DNA from: UBA1444 sp964601085
GTDB lineage: Bacteria; Bacillota; Negativicutes; UBA1444
Assembly: GCA_964601085.1 (NCBI GenBank)
Contig: CAZRLN010000009.1
Coordinates: 1-64,000 of the forward strand
Direction of reading: 5' to 3'
Length of the DNA stretch: 64,000 nt
Notes under the pieces: generated by a model
Database searches by the model: none
What the model was told of the DNA's origin: nothing
Seen by the model: only the letters and a program-made list of their open reading frames with translations
Shown: piece by piece, positions 52,480 to 61,315 of the stretch
Layout of the letters: each line of letters begins with the position of its first letter
Position numbering within the stretch: the first letter of the stretch is position 1
Translations under genes and position numbers: made by a program

Positions 52480-53301
52480 CTAAAGAGTTTCATTCAGACT
52501 GCCCATGCGATAGCCTGTCAGGTCCAGCGTGACAAAGGGAAAACCAAGCTTTTTCAATTCTTTTGAAATCGCCGCGGCAACGTCTGCGTCAATCAGTTTG
52601 GTCATTTGGGACGGTTCCACTTCAATTCGGGCGACCAGCCCGTGATGCCTGACCCGAACCTGCCCCGAAGCATACTGCCGGATGAAACGCTCGGCCTGTT
52701 CAATTTGTCCCAGATTTTCCGGCGTGATCGGTTGTCCGTATACGACACGGGAAGCGAGGCATGCCGCACTGGGCTTGTTCCAGGTCGGCAATCCCCACTC
52801 TTTGGACAGAAGACGAATTTCGGTCTTGGTGAAACCGGCTTCCAGCAAAGGACTTCGGACATTCGGCATGGCCTCGATGGCTTTCATGCCAGGACGATAG
52901 TCGCCGACATCATCAGCATTGGAACCTTCAATAATCCATTCGACATTGTTTTGCGCCGCCCAATCGGCCAAGACGCTAAACCGAAGTTTTTTGCAATGAA
53001 AGCAACGGTCCGGGCCGTTGCGGCGAAATCCTTCTTCCGCCAGCTCGTCGGCGGGGAGCAGAATATGGCGGATTCCGATGCCAGCGGCGATCCGGGCCGA
53101 GTCTTCCTGTTCCTCCATTGCCAATGTCGGCGAGTAAGCGGTTATGGCGACAGCCTTGTCCCCCAAACAGCGAAAGGCGGCGGCAGCCAGCAGGGCGCTG
53201 TCGGTCCCGCCGGAAAAAGCTACGGCCACCGATTGCATGGACGTGAGAAGTTGATTAAGGCGGTCTATCTTATCCTGAAAATCTCTGGCTGATTGCGACA
53301 T
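52480..53301 (-). CDS. larE: ATP-dependent sacrificial sulfur transferase LarE
   Basis: A 273-residue PP-loop protein. LarE donates sulfur from one of its own Cys to the pyridinium precursor of the nickel-pincer cofactor. The PP-loop AFSGGTDSALL is at about residue 28, and the sacrificial-Cys motif KPSAACLASR is present. An additional pair, RCFHCKK, also occurs. The start ATG follows GGGAGG directly before a poly-A stretch. larB and larC are absent here, so the nickel cofactor pathway is either encoded elsewhere or this paralogue has another sulfur-transfer role. It lies between mnmA and hutU in the same orientation. Confidence 0.9.
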   Translation of the reverse strand: MSQSARDFQDKIDRLNQLLTSMQSVAVAFSGGTDSALLAAAAFRCLGDKAVAITAYSPTLAMEEQEDSARIAAGIGIRHILLPADELAEEGFRRNGPDRCFHCKKLRFSVLADWAAQNNVEWIIEGSNADDVGDYRPGMKAIEAMPNVRSPLLEAGFTKTEIRLLSKEWGLPTWNKPSAACLASRVVYGQPITPENLGQIEQAERFIRQYASGQVRVRHHGLVARIEVEPSQMTKLIDADVAAAISKELKKLGFPFVTLDLTGYRMGSLNETL

Positions 53302-53371
53302 TTTTTCCTCCCGAAAACAACCTTCAACCCTTGAGAGGTGACTTTGTTTTATACTATTCGACATTTTGCTG

Positions 53372-54466
53372 CTATTCGATGACGCCGCCGCCAATGACAC
53401 TGTTTCCATCATAGAGAACCACCGATTGGCCCGGAGTGATCGCCCGTTGCTTCTCTTCAAAGCGAACCGATATCCGTTGATCCGGCAAAACGGTGACTTC
53501 CGCAGGGCTGGCGGCGGCATTGTAGCGGATCTTGGCCAAAGCCCGAAACGGAGTTGCCGGAAGTACGTCCGCGATCCAGTTTACATCCCGGGCCGTCAAA
53601 TGATGGGAGAATATAGCGGTTTCCGGGCCCAACGTCACTTGATTGGTGACCGGATCAATCGCCGAGACGAACATGGGTTGGCCCAGCGCGATTCCCAATC
53701 CTTTTCGCTGTCCTACCGTATAACAGGCAAAGCCTTTATGGCGGCCGAGAACCTGACCATCAGCCGAAACGAACAGACCCGGCGTAATGGCTCCGGGCGC
53801 CCGGTTCTCCAGAAAACGACGATAGTCATTATCGGGGATAAAACAAATTTCCTGACTTTCCGGCTTATTGGCTACCAGAAACCCAAACTCGGCAGCCAAC
53901 TCACGGGTTTCCGGTTTGGTCAGGCCACCAAGCGGCAGCAGAAAATGAGCGAGCAGTTCCTGGTTCAGGTGATACAGGACGTAGGACTGGTCCTTTCGTT
54001 CATCCAGCCCTTTTAAAAGCCGATACTGTTGCAGGAGGGGATCAAATTCGATTCGGGCGTAATGCCCTGTGGCAATGAAGTCGGCGTCCAGCTCGCGGGC
54101 TCTTTGCCAAAAAGCGCCGAATTTGATGTGCCGGTTGCAGGCAATGCAGGGATTCGGAGTGCGTCCGGCCAGATATTCCGCCGTGAAGTAGTCGATGACA
54201 TCCCGCTCGAACGCCGTCTGGAAATTAAAGACGTAATGCGGAATGTCCAGCATCTGGGCTACCCGCCGGGCATCCTCCACGGCGGACAGGGAACAACAGG
54301 CCCGTTCCGGCTCTTCCGTTCCGGAGGCAGCCTCTTCGTTCGACTCGCTCCACAATTTCATGGTGGCGCCAATGACTTCATAGCCTTGACGTTTGAGCAG
54401 AGCGGCCGTGACGGAACTGTCAACTCCGCCGCTCATGGCGACAAGCACTTTTGTTGATTTATTCAT
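53372..54466 (-). CDS. mnmA: tRNA-specific 2-thiouridylase MnmA
   Basis: MnmA thiolates U34 of tRNAs for Glu, Gln and Lys. The 364-residue protein has the PP-loop VAMSGGVDSSVTA, the catalytic Cys pair in RTPNPCIACNRHIKFG and ESQEICFI, and the C-terminal OB-like and beta-barrel domains (GYTVGQRKGLGIALGQP reads CYTVGQRKGLGIALGQP). It starts a leftward set with larE and hutU; the gaps are 70 and 36 bases. The cysteine desulfurase usually beside mnmA in Firmicutes is not seen. Confidence 0.97.
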   Translation of the reverse strand: MNKSTKVLVAMSGGVDSSVTAALLKRQGYEVIGATMKLWSESNEEAASGTEEPERACCSLSAVEDARRVAQMLDIPHYVFNFQTAFERDVIDYFTAEYLAGRTPNPCIACNRHIKFGAFWQRARELDADFIATGHYARIEFDPLLQQYRLLKGLDERKDQSYVLYHLNQELLAHFLLPLGGLTKPETRELAAEFGFLVANKPESQEICFIPDNDYRRFLENRAPGAITPGLFVSADGQVLGRHKGFACYTVGQRKGLGIALGQPMFVSAIDPVTNQVTLGPETAIFSHHLTARDVNWIADVLPATPFRALAKIRYNAAASPAEVTVLPDQRISVRFEEKQRAITPGQSVVLYDGNSVIGGGVIE

Positions 54467-54520
54467 GGCAAAATTATATCATATTTCGGTTAATATCGGC
54501 GGTTTGCCGAGGCTGTGTTT

Positions 54521-54549
54521 TTGACAGACAAAGGGGCATCTGCTATGAT
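54521..54549 (+). promoter_or_regulatory. Promoter of the lplT-like gene
   Basis: TTGACA (54521-54526) and TATGAT (54544-54549) with exactly 17 bases between them. Transcription would begin near 54556 and give a leader of about 120 bases. Confidence 0.7.
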
Positions 54550-54674
54550 TTACGACATACGAATCTTTTGTTTCGGGCGTGACGGATTTGCTTGTCCAAG
54601 CGGTTCATGACGCTGGAACAAATGTGAAAAAAACGCATAACTGTCGACTGCAATGTTGCGAAAGGAAAGACCCT

Positions 54675-55865
54675 TTGAAAAGAATTTTTTCGCCGCTGGG
54701 GGCCTTGCTGGCCGGCCAGTTTCTCTCCGCTTTTGTGGACAACATGTTGCTGTTTATCGCCCAGGCGATCATTCGGCGGGATGGGTATCCGGATTTCTAT
54801 TTGCCGTTGGTGCAGGGACTCTATCTGGCTGCTTATATTCTGGCCTCTCCCTGGGTCGGCGGTTTTTCGGATTTTGTTCCCAAGGCAAAAGTGTTGCTGA
54901 TCGGCAATCTGGTAAAGGCTTTTTGTCTGGTCGGCTTTATTTTCGGTCTCAATCCCGCCTTGAGTTATGGAATCTTCGGGTTGGGGTCGGTGATTTACAG
55001 TCCGGCCAAATATGGAATTTTGCCGTTTCTCACCACCGATGAACAACAATTGATGAAGGCGAATTCCTGGATGGAAGGAACCACGATTGCGGCCATCCTC
55101 AGCGGGGCGGTGGCGGGTGGATTCCTGTCGGATTATTCGATACCGCTGGCTTGCCTTCTGGGCTTGGTGTTGTACCTGATCTCCATTGGTTTTACCTATA
55201 TGATTCCGCATAACCCAGGTACCGGCTGCATGCCGGGCTGGAATGCGATCCGCGATTTTATCGCCGATATCGGCTTTTTCATGAAGCACGTCGACACCCG
55301 GTTTTCGGTGATTGGATCGGCCTTTTTCTGGACGGTTTCCAATATCCTGCGATTGGGCATGTTTGTGTGGGTGCCGGAAGAACTCGGTCTGGCGGGAAAT
55401 AAGCCGGTCAGCCTGCTGATGGCGGTGATTGGAATCGGAATTGGAGTTGGCGCCTTGCTGGCGCCTCGTTTCGTTTCGGTCCGAACCTATCGTAAAGCGA
55501 TATTCTTTGGAATCGTCATGGGTGTCATCGTAATGGGTCTGAGTTATGTGCATACGCTGAATGTGGCCGTTGGCCTGATATTTACGGTGGGACTTCTCGG
55601 CGGGATGTACATCGTGCCGGTCAATACACTAAACGAGTATCTGGGGGACCGGACGATCGGCACCGGGCGGGCCACCACCGTTCAAAATTTCGCCGAAAAC
55701 ACGTTCATGTTGCTCGGTACCGGTGCTTATACGTTTGCGGAGCAAATCCACATACCCATCGATCATACGATCCGTTGGAGCGGGATTTTGTTGCTCGGGT
55801 TTATGGCGTTTTTGGCCTTCTACCGTCGCGGTTGCCCTGTGGCGGTGAGAGGCGAAGTCGAATAA
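54675..55865 (+). CDS. lplT: LplT-like lysophospholipid transporter (MFS)
   Basis: A 396-residue major facilitator protein with about twelve membrane segments and strong resemblance to LplT (LLAGQFLSAFVDNMLLFIAQAII at the start, VYSPAKYGILPFL as IYSPAKYGILPFL, YIVPVNTLNEYLGDRTIGTGRATTVQNFAEN). In enterobacteria LplT flips lysophosphatidylethanolamine from the outer to the inner leaflet for re-acylation by Aas. No aas gene adjoins it. The start is a TTG: AAAGGAAAG precedes it and the length then equals known LplT; longer in-frame forms begin with an implausible charged, Cys-rich segment. Its presence agrees with a diderm envelope. Confidence 0.85.
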   Translation: MKRIFSPLGALLAGQFLSAFVDNMLLFIAQAIIRRDGYPDFYLPLVQGLYLAAYILASPWVGGFSDFVPKAKVLLIGNLVKAFCLVGFIFGLNPALSYGIFGLGSVIYSPAKYGILPFLTTDEQQLMKANSWMEGTTIAAILSGAVAGGFLSDYSIPLACLLGLVLYLISIGFTYMIPHNPGTGCMPGWNAIRDFIADIGFFMKHVDTRFSVIGSAFFWTVSNILRLGMFVWVPEELGLAGNKPVSLLMAVIGIGIGVGALLAPRFVSVRTYRKAIFFGIVMGVIVMGLSYVHTLNVAVGLIFTVGLLGGMYIVPVNTLNEYLGDRTIGTGRATTVQNFAENTFMLLGTGAYTFAEQIHIPIDHTIRWSGILLLGFMAFLAFYRRGCPVAVRGEVE

Positions 55866-55902
55866 AAGCAATGGAAACAGGAAAACAATGGAGGTGTTCT
55901 AA

Positions 55903-56928
55903 ATGGAATGGAATGAGGTAAAAGCTCGCGCCAAAGAGAGTTTTCATGGTGCCTGCCGGGTCTGCCCGATTTGCAATGGAATTGCCTGTGCTGGCGAAGT
56001 GCCCGGGATGGGCGGTGTCGGAACCGGGATGAGTTTTCGCAACAATTTTACAGCCCTGGCCGAGATCAAACTGAATTTGCGAACCGTACATCGGGTCAAT
56101 GCGCCGTTTATGAACGCGACCCTGTTTGGACAGGATTTGAGTATGCCGGTGCTGGCGGCGGCGATTGGCGGAACGGCCATGAATATGAAAGCGGAACTGA
56201 GCGAAGCGGAATACGCCGCGGCCGTGGTGACCGGAACAGCTCAGGCCGGTGTGCTGGGAATGACGGGAGATGGACCGAATCCTTCCATGTTTCAGGGTGG
56301 ACTGGCCGCGATCAAAGCGGAACAGGGACGCGGCATTGCCATCATCAAGCCCCGGGAACCGGAACGCATCGTGCAACTGGCCAATGAAGCCGCCCAAGCC
56401 GGCGCCGTGGCTTTCGGCATTGACATCGATGCCGCCGCGTTGATCAACATGACCCGGATGGGCCAGCCGGTCGGACCGAAGAGTTTTGCCGAACTGGAAT
56501 ATATCAAAAGAAATACGCGCATTCCCTTCATTGTCAAGGGAATCATGACGGTGGACGAAGCGTTGGCCTGTGTCGAAGCCGGCGTGGACGCCATTGTCGT
56601 TTCCAACCACGGCGGCCGAGCCCTGGATCATACTCCGGGAACGGCGGAAGTTCTGCCGGCTATTGCCAAAGCCGTACAGGGCCGTTTGGTTGTGATGGCG
56701 GACGGCGGCGTGAGAACTGGCTCGGACGTCCTGAAAATGTTGGCGCTCGGCGCGGAATTCGTTTTGGTCGGCCGGCCGGTGATTGTCGGCGCTGTCGGCG
56801 GTGGCGCGGAAGGCGTCAAAATGGTGATGGACCGCATTGCCGCGGAATTACGCACCGCTATGGTTCTGACCGGCGCCAGCGATGTGAAACATGTATCCGA
56901 CCGGGTGATTTATCCGCCGACTTGGTAA
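55903..56928 (+). CDS. FMN-dependent alpha-hydroxy-acid oxidase-like protein with Cys-rich N-terminus
   Basis: A 341-residue TIM-barrel flavoprotein of the lactate/glycolate oxidase family. The active-site His and Arg are in SNHGGRALDHTPG, and FMN-phosphate binding motifs are DGGVRTGSDVLKMLALGA and VGRPVI. A Cys-rich N-terminal motif, CRVCPICNGIACAGEVPGMGG, is unlike classical oxidases and suggests an iron-sulfur cluster or metal site. As oxygen is unlikely as acceptor in an anaerobe, it may be a dehydrogenase or another oxidoreductase. It starts after GGAGG, 37 bases behind the transporter gene, probably in one operon. Confidence 0.82.
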   Translation: MEWNEVKARAKESFHGACRVCPICNGIACAGEVPGMGGVGTGMSFRNNFTALAEIKLNLRTVHRVNAPFMNATLFGQDLSMPVLAAAIGGTAMNMKAELSEAEYAAAVVTGTAQAGVLGMTGDGPNPSMFQGGLAAIKAEQGRGIAIIKPREPERIVQLANEAAQAGAVAFGIDIDAAALINMTRMGQPVGPKSFAELEYIKRNTRIPFIVKGIMTVDEALACVEAGVDAIVVSNHGGRALDHTPGTAEVLPAIAKAVQGRLVVMADGGVRTGSDVLKMLALGAEFVLVGRPVIVGAVGGGAEGVKMVMDRIAAELRTAMVLTGASDVKHVSDRVIYPPTW

Positions 56929-56937
56929 CACTTGCGG

Positions 56938-57186
56938 CTATTCGCTGCGAATGTCCGTGAACAGTACGGCTGGGGAATTCAGCGGAAAAACGCGCGGCGG
57001 TAGTTTTCGCAATTCTTCGATCAACCAGCCTTCCGATGTTGTCGCCAGCAGCTCCAAAGCCTGGTCGACCGACTCGGCGGCGATCATCGCGATGACATCG
57101 GTATAGAGGGCCTGATGAACGCAGGGTTCGTTGATCATGCTCCAACTATGGAATTTTCGGTTATGCCGCCAGAGATATAGATTCAT
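56938..57186 (-). CDS. Small hypothetical protein, 82 residues
   Basis: A small soluble protein with an excellent ribosome site (GAGGAGG seven bases before ATG), begun MNLYLWRHNRKFHSWSM. It contains a helix rich in Ala/Glu/Leu (VIAMIAAESVDQALELLAT) and ends LPPRVFPLNSPAVLFTDIRSE. No domain is recognised; the pattern hints at a small alpha/beta fold. It is divergent from the HD-GYP gene (start codons about 37 bases apart) and convergent with the FMN enzyme gene. Function is unknown. Confidence 0.7.
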   Translation of the reverse strand: MNLYLWRHNRKFHSWSMINEPCVHQALYTDVIAMIAAESVDQALELLATTSEGWLIEELRKLPPRVFPLNSPAVLFTDIRSE

Positions 57187-57222
57187 TGGTTTTCCTCCTC
57201 TGGACAGATACGGAGGCGTGGG

Positions 57223-58359
57223 GTGTCCCCGTATACTGCCGATTCTATTCCCGAAAAAATTGTATCCGTGCAGCGAGTGTTGGTATCCGAATTGAAGATC
57301 GGCATGGTCACGGCCCGCAATGTGTTCAACGCGGAGGGAAAGTTGCTTCTGGCTGCCGGCCAGGAAGTGACGGACTCCTATATCCGACGGTTGCAAGACT
57401 TGTCAATTTATGCGATCTATGTCCGCAATCCGTACTTCAGTGATGTGGAAATCCCCACGATCATCGACGAGGAAACCCGTCAGTCGAGTATCCAGACCGT
57501 CAAGCGGGGGCTGGAAGCTTTGCGCAACAAGCGGGCGGATTTGGCCGTAGCGGAGTTTCAACAGTCGGCGCGGCGGATTGTCGCCGAGATCATTCACAAC
57601 CGGCAGGCCATGATTCATCTGACGGAAATTCGGGCCCATGACGATTGCACATTCGCCCATTCCGTTGATGTTTGCATTTTGTCCGTACTGGTCGCCACGG
57701 CGATGGATTACCCGGAAAGCCGGCTGAATGAGCTGGCGGTGGGGGCTTTGATGCATGATGTCGGTAAGCTGCAAGTGGGACAGAACCTGTTGATAAAACC
57801 GGACAAGTTGACGGAGGAAGAAATGGTACAGATGCGTCGACATCCCTGGCTTGGCTTCGAAATTTTACGGGCGCAGCGAGGGCAGCTTTCCATTCCCTCT
57901 ATTCATGTCGCGTTGCAGCATCATGAGAAGTATGACGGAACCGGCTATCCTAGAGGGTTGGCCGGAACGGACATTCATGAATTTTCCCGGATCGTTTCCA
58001 TGGTGGATGTCTATGATGCGGTTACCTCCGACCGCCCCTATCGCAAAGCGCTGTTGCCGCATGAGGCGTATGAATTGATGCTGGTTTCCGGCAGCCAGCA
58101 TTTTGATCCGGAAATCTTACCGATTTTTTTGGGTAAGATCGCACTGTATCCGGTCGGGACGGCAGTTCGCCTGAATACCGGCGATATCGGCGTAGTTACT
58201 TTGGTCGAACCGGGTTGGCCGACCCGACCCGTGGTGCGACTGATCATGGACAAACATCGCCGTCTGTACCCCGGTGAGGTGACCTTGGATATGAGAAACC
58301 ACCTGACCGTTTTTATCGATCAGGTGGTGGACGGAAAAAGTTTGAGCAATCTGATTTAA
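57223..58359 (+). CDS. HD-GYP domain protein (c-di-GMP phosphodiesterase)
   Basis: A 378-residue soluble protein. An N-terminal region of about 90 residues (LVSELKIGMVTARNVFNAEGKLLLAAGQEVTDSYIRRL) is the domain common before HD-GYP in Firmicutes. The HD-GYP core carries FAHSVDVC, LMHDVGKLQVG, HHEKYDGTGYP and MVDVYDAVTSDRPYR, all intact, and a small beta-rich domain closes the protein. It should hydrolyse c-di-GMP. Translation begins at GTG behind GGAGG. Its stop codon directly abuts the stop of the [FeFe]-hydrogenase gene on the opposite strand. Confidence 0.9.
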   Translation: MSPYTADSIPEKIVSVQRVLVSELKIGMVTARNVFNAEGKLLLAAGQEVTDSYIRRLQDLSIYAIYVRNPYFSDVEIPTIIDEETRQSSIQTVKRGLEALRNKRADLAVAEFQQSARRIVAEIIHNRQAMIHLTEIRAHDDCTFAHSVDVCILSVLVATAMDYPESRLNELAVGALMHDVGKLQVGQNLLIKPDKLTEEEMVQMRRHPWLGFEILRAQRGQLSIPSIHVALQHHEKYDGTGYPRGLAGTDIHEFSRIVSMVDVYDAVTSDRPYRKALLPHEAYELMLVSGSQHFDPEILPIFLGKIALYPVGTAVRLNTGDIGVVTLVEPGWPTRPVVRLIMDKHRRLYPGEVTLDMRNHLTVFIDQVVDGKSLSNLI

Positions 58360-59871
58360 TTAGTCCGTCGGTGAAGTTGCATGGGAACGATGGAGTCCGA
58401 GTTTGGCAATTTCTTCGCTTTTGGGGTTGGAAACCGCTGATTTTTCCGGGGCCGTTCCGGCAAAGTTGTCCACCAACCGGGTCGTAACCCGGAAATCGGT
58501 CAATACGCCGGGGCCGCCGACGCAACCGCCGGTGCAGGCCATCCCTTCGAAGAAATTGGCCGGACGCTTACCTGCTTCGATTTCTTGCAGGCATTTCTTG
58601 CAGTTCCCCAAGCCTTCGCAGCGTTCCGCCTGGACCGATACTTCTGGCGCTAATTGAACCATCACGTTTTCCACTGCCTGGAGGACACCGCCGGCCCGGG
58701 CAAAAATATTGCCGTCTTTCGACGCGGCGGAGGAGAAGGAATCGGCAGTCATTTCCGTAACATTGACGCCGGCGCCGACGACCAATGCGGCCAGCTCTTC
58801 AAAGGTCAGCACATAATCGACATTGTCAGGATATTTTTGAGCTTCGCCTTTTTTGGCGATGCACGGGCCAACGAACACGACGATCCCTTCGGGATCGTTT
58901 TTCTTTACTCCCATCGCAGCCGCTACCATCGGGGAAACCAGGGAAGAAATATTTTCCTTCAGATTGGGCAGATGCTTTTCCACCATGCCAACAAAAGCCG
59001 GACAGCAGGAGGTTGTCATGAAGCTGCCGGATTCCTGGCTGCGTTCTGCGAATTCGCGGGCTTCTTCCACGGCGACGGCATCGGCGCCGACGGAAACTTC
59101 AAGCGCTTCGTGGAAGCCGACTTTTTTTAGGGCGGCCATTACCTGTCCCGGACGGACCTGCACGCCAAATTGGCCGATAAAGGCCGGCGCCAGCAGGGCA
59201 TAAACCCGCTGTCCCGCCTTGATACGTTGGATGACCTGCACGATCATGGAGCGGTCGGAAATGGCGCCAAACGGGCAGGCAATTTTGCAGGCGCCGCAAG
59301 CTACGCATTTTTCATAGTCGATGACAGCCTTTCGGGCCTTATCCGCGGCGATGGCGCCGAGTTCACAGGCGCGTTCGCACGGCCGAGAAATTTCGATGAT
59401 CGCGCCATAGGGGCAGGATCTCTTGCACAGCCCGCATTCCACGCATTTTGTTTTGTCGATGAAGGAACGGTTGGCAACCACGGAGATCGCTTTCTTGGGG
59501 CAGCTGGCGATACAGCTGTGCGCAAGACAATTCCGGCAGGCATCAGTAACGATGAACCGGTCCAGAGGACATTGGTCGCAAGCCACCGGCAGCACCTGGA
59601 TGATGGGGGTATCGGCGATGTTTCCTTCCAAAGCGGCGGTGGCCGCCTCGGTCATGCTGACATTCATCGGTTGGCTAAGCGCCGATTTGATACGGTCCTG
59701 CAATACCGCCCGTTCTTTGTGAACGCAACAACGATAACGCGGCCCTTCTTCCGTGACAACGGACTGCAGAATATTGGCCACATCCGTGTGCAAGCGATTT
59801 TCAAATGTCATTTGGGCAATTTCGGTCAAGACTTTTCGGCGGATTTTTGTAATCTCGTTAATTTCCGGCAC
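58360..59871 (-). CDS. [FeFe]-hydrogenase, group-B-like, with ferredoxin domains
   Basis: A 503-residue iron-sulfur hydrogenase-like protein. The N-terminal part holds Cys motifs for several [4Fe-4S] clusters (CDQCPLDR, CRNCLAHSCIASCP, CVECGLCKRSCP, CVACGACKIACP). The H-cluster domain has the three signature loops: L1 TSCCPAF, L2 VGPCIAKK and L3 FEGMACTGGCVGGPG. The PCIAKK form and the soluble monomeric layout resemble group B enzymes such as CpIII rather than group A (PCTAKK). GTG is the start, as no ATG fits behind GGAGGG. It is the last gene of the hydrogenase/phosphatase cluster; direction of catalysis is unknown. HydG, needed for its maturation, is encoded in the same window. Confidence 0.88.
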   Translation of the reverse strand: MPEINEITKIRRKVLTEIAQMTFENRLHTDVANILQSVVTEEGPRYRCCVHKERAVLQDRIKSALSQPMNVSMTEAATAALEGNIADTPIIQVLPVACDQCPLDRFIVTDACRNCLAHSCIASCPKKAISVVANRSFIDKTKCVECGLCKRSCPYGAIIEISRPCERACELGAIAADKARKAVIDYEKCVACGACKIACPFGAISDRSMIVQVIQRIKAGQRVYALLAPAFIGQFGVQVRPGQVMAALKKVGFHEALEVSVGADAVAVEEAREFAERSQESGSFMTTSCCPAFVGMVEKHLPNLKENISSLVSPMVAAAMGVKKNDPEGIVVFVGPCIAKKGEAQKYPDNVDYVLTFEELAALVVGAGVNVTEMTADSFSSAASKDGNIFARAGGVLQAVENVMVQLAPEVSVQAERCEGLGNCKKCLQEIEAGKRPANFFEGMACTGGCVGGPGVLTDFRVTTRLVDNFAGTAPEKSAVSNPKSEEIAKLGLHRSHATSPTD

Positions 59872-59891
59872 TGTATCGTTTTCCCTCCAAA

Positions 59892-60122
59892 TTATAATAA
59901 ATTCGCCTGCAAGATTTCGAGCAGACGATCCGGTGTTGCATTTTCCAGCAACACTCCATTGATTCGAACGTTTGGACCCTTGCCGCAATTACGGAAGCAG
60001 GTGACACCCTTGATTTCCAATTGCTGGCGCTGCTCGGCGGGAAGGCCGTCCAACGCGTCCATCAGTTCCTGCGTTCCCATGAGGTGGCAGGAAGTGCCCA
60101 TACAGAGTTCTACAGTCACCAT
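59892..60122 (-). CDS. Thioredoxin-like [2Fe-2S] protein (NuoE/HydC C-terminal type)
   Basis: A 76-residue single-domain [2Fe-2S] protein. The four Cys ligands appear in the family pattern CMGTSCHLMG and CFRNCGKGPNV. This is the ferredoxin part of NuoE/HoxE-type subunits without the N-terminal helical domain. It precedes the group-B-like hydrogenase gene by 20 bases and probably exchanges electrons with it. A second homologue starts the same cluster. Confidence 0.9.
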   Translation of the reverse strand: MVTVELCMGTSCHLMGTQELMDALDGLPAEQRQQLEIKGVTCFRNCGKGPNVRINGVLLENATPDRLLEILQANLL

Positions 60123-60164
60123 GGGGATTCGATCACTCCTTTGAAATTTACGGTTATACTACTG

Positions 60165-61313
60165 TCATACCCATTCAATATGGACGATCTTGCCCAGAGA
60201 TTCCAGCTGGGTTCGCAACCGCGCCAATACCTGCATTTTAATGTTCATGGCCGAAGGCAACAGCGGGTTTTGATGGGCGGGATTCACCGCTCCGCCGGCC
60301 CAGATGTGGATATGATCGCCTTCCAATAATAAACGGGCTGCCAAAGTGGCGCCATCCTGCCGGCTCGAACGCTTGAGGTCGGTAACGGAACGCAAGCGAT
60401 CAGCGGCGGCGTTAAGGGTCAAGACCCCTTCCGTGACCAGATCGATACCTTCCAGATGAGCAATCGGCGGAATTGTCGGATCGTGATATTCCAGAGAGAC
60501 CTTTAGCGGTTTGCCGAGGATACGACTGACTAGGGTGGCGGTTGTACCACCGGAGACGATCTTTTGGCCGGGAGCCGCCAAAAAACTTCGGACTACAGTC
60601 GCATCATGATCCGGCGACGCCGGCGGGCCCATCATCAAGTTGATCCGGCGTGGATTGCGGATTTTAACGGCGACCACGGTGGTGTCATCGCCGGGTTTCC
60701 CCAAATAATAGCCCTCACAACAATTAATCAGAGAACTGCAAAGATCGGCGGTGTCTTTGGCTTTCGTCACATCTTCCGAAAAACGGTCGGCGATTCCATT
60801 CCAGCCCAGCCCTAATGGCAGCAATCCGCCTATTCCGGCATGAATTACCCCATCGCTGACGAGCACGACCCAGTCATTTTCCCGAAGTTCAAACTGTCCA
60901 GCAAGCACTGTTTTGCCGCCAATAGTCCGGGATTGAGCCGGAAATGGCATCACGTGTCCAGCACGGGACAATAACGTGCGGGGGCTGTCAAACTCTACCA
61001 GCGTTGCGTTACCATTATGATCAATCCGCAAAATCTGAAGGGTGGAGTAGGCGATTTTTCGTTCCCGACAAACCGGCAAGGTCTGGGCGATGGTTTCCAC
61101 AACATCCTCCAGGTCGGCGCCGCGCGCCAGCATGGAGGAGGCGATTTTGGTGGTCAGCGTGGCCAGAATGTTTGCTTTGACCCCACTGCCCAGTCCGTCC
61201 GAAACGACCACGATGACCGAATCAGCGGTCCGGGTAATCTGGACATTATCACCGCAGAGTTCTTCGCCATTTTTGCAGAGTTGGGCAACATTAACCTCAG
61301 CGTGCAGCGGCAT
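60165..61313 (-). CDS. PP2C/SpoIIE-type serine phosphatase of the hydrogenase cluster
   Basis: A 382-residue soluble protein. Residues about 1-225 form a PP2C-like (SpoIIE) phosphatase with metal-binding Asp motifs EELCGDNVQI, VSDGLGSGV, VLVSDGVIHAG and PGDDTTVVAVKI. The C-terminal 150 residues (LMMGPPASPDHDATVV, SGGTTATLVSRILGKP) are a separate domain conserved in this subset, of unknown function. It lies three bases behind a PAS-containing sensory hydrogenase. This matches sensory group C [FeFe]-hydrogenases that are linked to PP2C phosphatases, so hydrogen-dependent protein dephosphorylation is a fair inference. Confidence 0.88.
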   Translation of the reverse strand: MPLHAEVNVAQLCKNGEELCGDNVQITRTADSVIVVVSDGLGSGVKANILATLTTKIASSMLARGADLEDVVETIAQTLPVCRERKIAYSTLQILRIDHNGNATLVEFDSPRTLLSRAGHVMPFPAQSRTIGGKTVLAGQFELRENDWVVLVSDGVIHAGIGGLLPLGLGWNGIADRFSEDVTKAKDTADLCSSLINCCEGYYLGKPGDDTTVVAVKIRNPRRINLMMGPPASPDHDATVVRSFLAAPGQKIVSGGTTATLVSRILGKPLKVSLEYHDPTIPPIAHLEGIDLVTEGVLTLNAAADRLRSVTDLKRSSRQDGATLAARLLLEGDHIHIWAGGAVNPAHQNPLLPSAMNIKMQVLARLRTQLESLGKIVHIEWV

Positions 61314-61315
61314 GT

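Noticed and set aside
54543..55553. A 336-codon leftward frame opposite the lplT-like gene.
   Set aside because: Low-complexity His/Gln/Arg composition and no domain; the forward frame is a full MFS protein with a good promoter.
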